DNA of 64,000 bases from Ampullaceana balthica (Eukaryota > Mollusca > Gastropoda > Lymnaeidae), in contig CALYLW010001188.1 in assembly GCA_944989445.1 (NCBI GenBank), positions 1 to 64,000 on the forward strand, written 5' to 3'. Below the pieces are notes generated by a model, which searched no databases, had not been told where the DNA came from, and was given only the letters and a program-made list of their open reading frames with translations. This document shows positions 47,101 to 56,100 of the stretch, one piece after another. Position numbers and translations under genes: made by a program. How positions within the stretch are numbered: the stretch's first letter is position 1; each line of letters starts with the position of its first letter.

Positions 47101-50100
47101 CTGCTGACGTAGTTTACTGTGTGTTACCATACAGTAAGCCTGTACGACCCAGATTCCGGCACTGTTTATTTTTAGAACCAACTTGCTTGCTGACGTAACG
47201 ACCTACCACGATCTCGGTAGTCTCTACAGTATACTGTAGTACGCTTGTACTGTGCAGACCGTGTCACTGCATGGTGAGGACCAACTTGTCTGAACCAGTT
47301 TTGCAGCGGCCTCGAGGGTTTAAGCTGCCATCTTGAAATATTCTTGTATCAAATATTTCATTGAACCATAAAAGTTTATTCACAGCATCTTACGAACTTG
47401 AATATTCACAAAATACGATAGCTGCTAATATTTCTTCTTTTAGTGATTACTTTCCTTTTTGAAATACACAATACTTATTTATATACTTGTAACTTCCACG
47501 AAACCTCCTTTATCCAAATTTCGTTTTCTTCTCGACACCAATGTCATTGGTTTTACTTATTAATATGTTACTCTCTTGTAGGCGTTCTCTCAATACATAG
47601 CCATGTACACAATAATTCACTGAAGAACTTGTTTCAATAAAACAACTTTAATATGTAAACTATTTACATAACATAATTTGAGGTTATATAACGTGGAATT
47701 CTCAGGCACACACATCTCGTCCTTCCATCACGTAAGTTCTCTGACAACTGCTCGCCCAACCTCTTTAGCCAATGGGAACGACTCTTTATTCGCACGATTA
47801 TTACTCACGTGACCTCTCCGTCACCCATCATGTGATTCACTCATGATTCACCCGTGACACTAACAATGCATAGTGAATCTACCGAAATTAAATTAATGCA
47901 TTTTTAGTTTATCTCTATGTATCTGTATGTAGCATGGTTCTGCTATAGTTGACCTCCACGGGTCACTGGAGGTTCACTCCAGCCCTTGATGTCACAGGGG
48001 TCAGGAAAGTGCCAGACGACATCCCCGTGTTTTATATCTCATATATAAGGAATTTATATTCAACAACCTTGTTTTTAGGGGTTGTTTAATTTTTTGTTAA
48101 AATCTTGAAGCTGGCCGTTTCATTATCCCTGCTCTAAACTAAGATCAAATGTTTGGTATTTCGACAATGTATAATGTTGTGTTAGTGACTGTAGTAATCG
48201 GATGGAAGTTTTAATTCTAAGTATTATTTTTATTTTTTCATCAGACAAAATGTGTAAATTGCAAAAGTCTTCTTTTATATCGGAGGAGAATTCACAAAGA
48301 GGTTTGTATGTTTTCAAAGATTTAAAAATGAAATAAATAAATAAATAACGTATAAGCCTAAAATCACACGCATTCACACACGCTAATAAACACATGCGTA
48401 CGCACACAGAGAGACAGACTCACACATACCTAAGCACACAGACTAACACACTCGCCTTTGGCTCAGTTTTATTTTGTTCAGATGTAAATTATTGCACATT
48501 AAAAAATTATTTTTTAAATGCTTAAGTTTCTTTGCTGTATGTCCTAAAAAAGGAGAGTGGGAGTACATGAGTGGATGAGTCGCTCAATTTCAAGTGGGCT
48601 AAATCGATGGGTAGCCACCGAATATGAACTCCTAACCTAAAGATTGTTTACTGGAAAAATTGGGCCACAAATTCCCAAGCATTAAACATGTACATTTTAA
48701 AATCCTTAGACGTACACAGAAAAGTAATAATAATATTAAAAGAACATTGAATATTGAATATCTCCGAGGGACGATCAAGAGCTATTTTTAGTTTTATTAC
48801 CGTAAATACTTCTTTACCAAATTAGGAAGGTTTTGTTTCTCAATAAATACAAGAAATTCTAATTTTTTTGTTGCGGTTTTTAGTTGAGTTAAAATTACAC
48901 CTTGTCCATATTAAAAATATGTTTATAAATTGCTTTACGTTGAGGTATTGATAGAATATCACTAGTTGTTTAAATGCTACGATATTTATAATAGAAGCTT
49001 TGACATTTTATGAATTTAATTTAGATATTTCTGATGGATTCCCCGGATATGAAAATGTAATTAACTTAGAATTTAGAATCTAAATCAGAGGCGTCACTAG
49101 GGTTGGTGTCACCCGGGGCGGTAGCTAATGGTGTCACCCCTTCACGACTGAAGGGGCCGTCCATAAATGACGTCACGTGAGGTTGCCGATTTTTACCCCA
49201 CCCTCCCCCAGCGTCATACTTTGTCACAAAAACTTAGAACCCACCCCTTTTTTACGATATGACGTAACAAAGCTTTGACACCCCTCCCCCAAGCCGTATT
49301 TTCTCAATAAAAATTAGCATGTTGCAAATTATTTTTTGTCATTTAAATATGTATTTTAGGGTAAGTCTGCACTGTAATATCGTAACACGCGTGAAGTCAT
49401 TGAAAACGTAATTAAATAAATGGTAAACAATCAAATATTTAAGTGGAACTTTTATTTAAAGATTCGCGTTTTTGATGTGACGTCACATTTCTTAAACACC
49501 CCCCTCCTCGTACCACATCGTTACAGATGCGTGGACCCCCCCCCCTATGGCGGATTAAAAAAGGGGGGGTGTTGAACGGGCTAAAGCCCCCAATAATTTA
49601 AGGGCCCCAAACTTTTTATGAATTATAGTGTTTATTTCTGATCATGGCGTATGTATGCACCAACTTAAGCAAAAAGTACAAAGAACATTGTCCACGCATT
49701 ATCAACTTTAACATTGCAGAGTTCCTGGTTGTGGATGCTTGGGCGGAGATTTGATGAGTAGATAAGTCAGACCAGGGACTGAACTTGACATGACACTTTT
49801 ATGGTACAGTATCACAGGCGAGACTGAAGACCAGGTATTGAGCAAGGGCTGACTAAAGGAACGAGCAAAGACAGTTGTTAAGTGCATGACACTTTTAAGG
49901 TCAGCATCGGAGAGCTGGAGACTTCATAAGAGGAGCATAAGTTGGGACAAGGGGGATAACGGGGAAGACACACACCATCCTACCGGGGTGAAGTTGACAC
50001 AGACCGGAGAGTTGTAGTGGAGAGAGTGTAGTAGAGTTGTAGTGGACAGAGTGTAGGAGAGTTGTAGTGGAGAGAGTGTAGGAGAGTTGTAGTGGACAGA

Positions 50101-53100
50101 GTGTAGGAGAGTTTTAGTGGACAGAGTGTAGGAGAGCTGTAGTGGACAGTGTGTAGGAGAGTTGTAGTGGAGAGAGTGTAGGTGAGTTGTAGTGGACAGA
50201 GTGCAGGAGAGTTGTAGTGGAGAGAGTGTAAGAGAGTTTTAGTGGACAGAGTGTAGGAGAGCTGTAGTGGACAGTGTGTAGGAGAGTTGTAGTGGAGAGA
50301 GTGTAGGTGAGTTGTAGTAGACAGAGTGTAGGAGAGTTTTAGTGGACAGAGTGTAGGAGAGCTGTAGTGGACAGTGTGTAGGAGAGCTGTAGTGGACAGA
50401 GTGTAGGAGAGCTGTAGTGGACAGAGTGTAGGAGAGTTTTAGTGGACAGAGTGTAGGAGAGCTGTAGTGGACAGTGTGTAGGAGAGCTGTAGTGGACAGA
50501 GTGTAGGAGAGCTGTAGTGGACAGGGTGTAGGAGAGCTGTAGTGGACAGAGTGTAGGAGAGCTGTAGTGGACAGAGTGTAGGAGAGCTGTAGTGGACAGA
50601 GTGTAGGAGAGCTGTAGTGGACAGTGTGTAGGAGAGCTGTAGTGGACAGAGTGTAGGAGAGCTGTAGTGGACAGAGTGTAGGAGAGCTGTAGTGGACAGA
50701 GTGTAGGAGAGTTTTAGTGGACAGAGTGTAGGAGAGCTGTAGTGGACAGTGTGTAGGAGAGCTGTAGTGGACAGAGTGTAGGAGAGCTGTAGTGGACAGA
50801 GTGTAGGAGAGCTGTAGTGGACAGGGTGTAGGAGAGCTGTAGTGGACAGAGTGTAGGAGAGCTGTAGTGGACAGAGTGTAGGAGAGCTGTAGTGGACAGA
50901 GTGTAGGAGAGCTGTAGTGGACAGAGTGTAGGAGAGCTGTAGTGGACATAGTGTAGGAGAGTTGTAGTGGACAGAGTGTAGGAGAGCTGTAGTTGGTTAA
51001 CTAAAAGCAGGGCCGGACTTAGCCCGTGAACCACTCCTTTCAAAAGTAAAAAATTGCGCCCCTATACTGCAATTACAATAGAAATATTCTAAACAAGGGT
51101 ATAAGGCTTTTAAATATATTTTTAGAAAACATTAAAAAAAACAAAAAAAACAAAACAAAACAACAGCATTTAACAACACTGTTACTTCTTAATTAACAAA
51201 AATACTAGTTATAAATTTTTGCTTAAATGCTTTATTTAAAAAAAAGAAACAATTAATATGAGTATTTCAGATAATTTTTTTCCTACGAACTTTTAGTTCA
51301 GGGAATTCCTTAATCAATTTAGAAACATCTAAGCTGTTGCTAAGTTCATACTCAATTGCAAATATAGTGAGGTCTGAAAATCTTGTTTGGGATGTTTTTA
51401 TTCTAAAATAGTTATTGATTAATTTTAATTTTGAAAAACTACGTTCTCCGGATGCAACACTTATTGGAAGAGTTAGTACGATTCTTCAGGCAATGCTCAA
51501 GTTTGGAGCATATTTCATTTTTGTTATGAATTTCAAAACTTCCAAAGGCACTAAATCTTTTTCCAATAGATAACACACCACTGATATTTCATAAAAAAGT
51601 TCCCTGCTATTTATAGCTGATGATTCTCCATCAGTTAAAATGGTTTCTAAATATTTGCAATTTTCCAAAATTATAGAAGATTTGATATCTTCATATAAAT
51701 TATATAGAAAACAGAAATAACTGTTGTGATGTTGCAGCTGAAGAAATCTTTGTTCTAAAGATTTGATGCAGTGTCAACAAGGTGGTAAAATAATTTAATT
51801 TTGTATTTTTCCTGAGCATCAATTATGGGCTCATCCTGATTTTCATCAAACTGTCTTTTCTTCCGATGAACTGGATGTCTTGGTATTGACTCAAATATTT
51901 TATCGGCATCTATTTCGGATGCCATTTAGCCTTCATCAACAAAGATGGCATGGGAGTGATTGTCCGATCTCAAATTGTTAAAGAAATGTTTTGAACTTTA
52001 CAAAAATGTTATTGCCAATGCTATATTATAATTATAATTTTTGCTCTGCATGAGTTTACTAATGGGATTGACGTGGTTTAATACCTCATACCATATCACA
52101 ACATAACAAAGAAATGTAAATTGCTTTATTTGTGTAATTAGTCCAGATGCCCATCATCTGCTAAAAAAGAAGATCTCACCGTTGCAAAAAGTTTGCAGTA
52201 GAAGCAAAAAAACTGAGTCTTTGGTTACAGAATATACCAACCAATTTCTGTGGATTTTATGTCCATTGCTAAGATGTCTTATATAGTTGTTTGATGTGAA
52301 CCAGCGTCCGCACGTATCAGACGGGCAATCAAAGTTGTACATAGGAGACCCCGGACCTGCTATCGAAAGACTAATTCATTCTCCATCAGAAATACTTTCA
52401 GACCATAGCCTTGGATCAGAATTAAAAACCAAAGTATCAGGGCGATTTTCATCTGTTTCCATCTGCAAATGCGATGCATTTTCTACCTCTTTCGTTCCAT
52501 CCTCTTTGTCTTCTTTTTGCTTGACATGATTATGTACCTGTGTGTCAGACGAGCATGCAGACATTGATGAACATTGCTCTGTTGGAGCAACAGCGTCATC
52601 AACTTCAATGCTGTCCAAAGCATCTTTATTCTTTTCACTTTTACGTGGCCTAGAATTACGTATTAAAAACTTTTCAAAAGCCACAGCTTGTTTTTAAAAT
52701 AATTCTTTTGCCTTTAATCTTCGTTTCCTAAACTGGCTACAAGATAATTTCTTTTTTCGGTCTGACATTCTGTAATTTAAGAAACAATGAAAACTAAAAT
52801 TCTCCGAAATGCAAGTTAGCTAACAGATGCAAAATACCAAAATTAAAAAAAATCACTCATGGGAAAAAAATAATTAAATAACATTTACAGCGCAATTTGA
52901 AAGTAATTAATAGCAACTCTTTATAATGATATTTAGTTCAACTCTGATACTAATGAACGAGGTTAATTTCCTTGGCAATTTATTACAGATGCTCATCACA
53001 GAGAGATACATTTAAACAAAATCTCTTAGGACAAAATATAAGCCACAAATTAAATAAAATCCACATTTCTAAACCCCCCCCCCAACTCCTAAAAAAACAT

Positions 53101-56100
53101 TAAAAGAAATTATTGATAAACTAATGAATAACAATTAAATGGTAAATAAATTATGCAAAAATGAACTTCAAACTGAATTTCCTGGCCATCTCATTAAATT
53201 TTCCATGTAGATGTTCATTACACAGAGAGGACAAAGCTTTTATACAAAGTATCTATTTATTGAAAGTTCATGTTTGACGTAAAATATTTTAAATCAAATC
53301 CTGCGCTCAAGATAATTTCTCATGATCATTTTTAAAACAATACAATTTTTTAAATTTTTTTCTTAGAGGCCTTTTTCTACTTTTAATTCATAATTATCTC
53401 AAGATATACAGGAATAAAATGTTTTTTTTAAAGGTTTAGTAAATAAACGGACAAAGCATACTGGACATTACTAGCAAGTATAAGTACAATACATGTACTA
53501 GCTACAACTACTAATAAAGAACAAATGAAGATTAGGTCAAGGCCAATTTTGTTGCGGGATTGAACGATGGACTAAAAATAATATTTTTTATTAAAATAAT
53601 AAGCTAGTTAGCAATATAAATCATGTAGAATAAAAACTATAGAAGAAAATTAAAATTCCTCACATAGTAATACACAATGTCCTCTATTCGAATATTATTT
53701 AGGTCTAGGCCTATAAGTGACTAAAAGCAGCATGATCAAAGACATATTAGTTTCAGGCACTTTTGACATGTCAGTACTGAGAAGTCAAGCAAATATTTTG
53801 GTCTCTACAGAATTAAAAAAAAACACGAAACTTAGAAACATATAAGATAACTTACCTTTAATGTGTAGATTGTCATAAAAAATTCTCCAGGTCAATCAAA
53901 TATTAAGTTTCAAAATTAACTGCTGGACCGTATTTTTTATCGTTCTTGTTTCATTGACCTAGGATGCACAACACGCGTAGTGTAGCTCATAGAGTACCGG
54001 AAAACAATACAGGTTCAGATATTTAATATTACCAAGGGGCGTTTATTAAAAGTAACCGGATTTTTTAAAAAAATATTTTTTTTTGTATTTTAGGGCTGTT
54101 AACGATTAATTCAAATTTAATCGTTAATTTTTGAAAAATGAACGATTAATTAATCATTAATTTCGATTAAAGCAAAAAATTAAAATTTATGATGTGATAA
54201 GTAACACTTATTAAGCGTTCTTGTTGAAAATCTAAATAACATTGGAATGTCTCCTTTATATGTCATCTTTTAACCAACTACGCAAAAAGACAAGTATGTT
54301 GACATTATCTGGTTCATGTGATGACCGGGTCTAATTGACAATATAACCAGCCGAGCTGAACAATCATTCACATGGAACTGAAGTAACTAGTATGCACAAA
54401 ACGGTCTTGGCAAGGATTGACATTATCGGATATCGGTGTTCATTAAGTTTCTCCCATTGTAGGCAAACGATTTCTCACAATGGATACAATAAACTTTGTC
54501 AACATTTTGAAAATTCCCGTCAGTCAATAGTTTAAAACCAAAATGTTCGTGTAATCGTTATGAAATGTGTTATTATTTATCGGACGCAATATTTTATTAT
54601 AATATTTTTTTACTCTTTGGCTTCCAATAATTTGTAAGTGATGGGTCGATTAATCGTAAAAAAATAATTTAGTCGTTTAAATTTTAAAAAAAAATAGTCG
54701 AGAAATGAATAGTTAATTTCCGCATCCCTATTTTATTGTTTTGCATTTCAATGAGCCAAGATTTGAAAGTTCTGTCAAGGCGTAAAGAGTTAAACCCATT
54801 TGCGCTGCATGCCCATAGGAGTCGTAAAATTGTTGGACAGTTGTGACATATGTCTCCGGGCGCACAGGTACAGGGGCGCCAAAATGAGGCTCATTATAAC
54901 GTTACATTAAACGGTTACATTATAGTGAAATTACTTAATTAGGAAGGGTTGGGAGCGCCATTTATATATTCAAAAAAATGTTTTTGCCCTTGCCCAAAAT
55001 ATCCTAGCTACACCACTGGCACCGGAGACGAACGGTAAAACCACTCGTTATGAAGCTCACTGCGACCAGGGTTTAAATCGAATTTTTCTTTATAATATTA
55101 TATTTTTTAATAGTATATTTCCTAAAGGCATTTGTTATAATATACTATTTAAAATAGGTATTATGGACTCCTTTTTGGGACTTGTTTTTTAAAATTCATT
55201 TATTTTTATTAACCACGTTTTATTAACTCGCTTTCGTTCCTGTCTGAAACTCAATTTTTCAAATCTGTCAACGTAAAATTGAACTACGTCTGATGGTCCT
55301 AGAGAACTCAAAATTTTACCACAGATAGACCGTGGATGACAATGCATTGTATAGAAATTTCAGTTCGATCGAATGTACCGTTATTAAATTATTGAACTTT
55401 TTAGTTTATCTATGTTTTATTATATACTTGCTTTCGTGTCTGTACTGTATGTCCGCAATTTTTCAAATTTGCCAACGTAAAATTAAACCACTTCTGATGG
55501 TCCTAGAGAGCTCAAAATTTTACCACAGATAGATCTTGGATGACAATACATTGTATTAAAATTTAAGATCGATCGAATGTACCGTAATTAAATTAATGCA
55601 TTTCTTAGTTTATCTCTATATAAGCATCTGTACCCGCCTGCCGTAGTTTAATTGCACGTGGCGAGTTCACCCCGTGACCTCATCACTTTGTTATTAAACG
55701 TTGGGCGGGCGCTGATGAGTTGTTTGGTAAAATAAATAGAGGTAAAAAATATTTTTAAAAACCACGTTTTTATTAGTGGACTAAAAAGAATAAGATAAAT
55801 AAAGGTAAAAAAATGATTTTTAAAAAACACGTTTTTATAAGTGGACTAAAAAGAAGAAAATAAGTTAAAACTTATAAGTTCAAGTACTTCGATTTAATAT
55901 GACTAAAAACGTGGGGCGCGTGTTTGGTATAAAAATTAAAGATTTCTAATTTAGAAGGCAAAAGAGAGATCTATAAGTGAGAGAATGAGTGAACCGCATA
56001 TGTTAAACCTCATAAGCGCCCGCCCCATGTTTTTAGTCATATTAAATCGAAGTACTTGAACTTATAAGTTTTAAATTATTTTCTTCTTTTTTAGTCCACT

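Larger units (their letters stand above)
43941..47859 (-). mobile_element. Gag-only LTR retrotransposon (TRIM/LARD-like), with 5-bp duplication
   Basis: The LTRs 43941-44257 and 47542-47859 are alike with roughly 20 differences by eye. Both begin TGTCA and end GTGACA. The target duplication is CTAAC (43936-43940 and 47860-47864). Coding is on the minus strand. Next to the right LTR, read on minus, is TTGGTGTCGAGAAGAAAACG, a likely primer-binding site starting TGG. Next to the left LTR is the purine-rich GAAGGATGGGGGTGAA. Only gag relics are present; protease, reverse transcriptase and integrase are absent in 3.3 kb of interior, so it depends on another element or is dead. It lies in IAP intron 5. 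Confidence 0.88.
43755..48090 (+). repeat. Helitron-like repeat split by an LTR element
   Basis: The left part 43755-43940 (ATCCCTTATATTAACTTCAC, CTCTCTCT run, GATCCTATCGAGCTGAAATT) continues at 47860-48090 (ACAATGCATAGTGAATCTAC, ATTAATGCATTTTTAGTTTA, CTCATATATAAGGAATTTAT) once the LTR element and one CTAAC are removed. Confidence 0.75.

Noticed and set aside
49025..49054. Short splice-bounded stretch in the IAP intron
   Set aside because: Its donor leaves phase 0 while the next exon needs phase 1, so it cannot join.
50239..50949. 236-codon open frame on the minus strand
   Set aside because: It is a read-through of the 25-bp minisatellite; the protein is a 25-residue cycle from a non-triplet unit, and other frames are open too.
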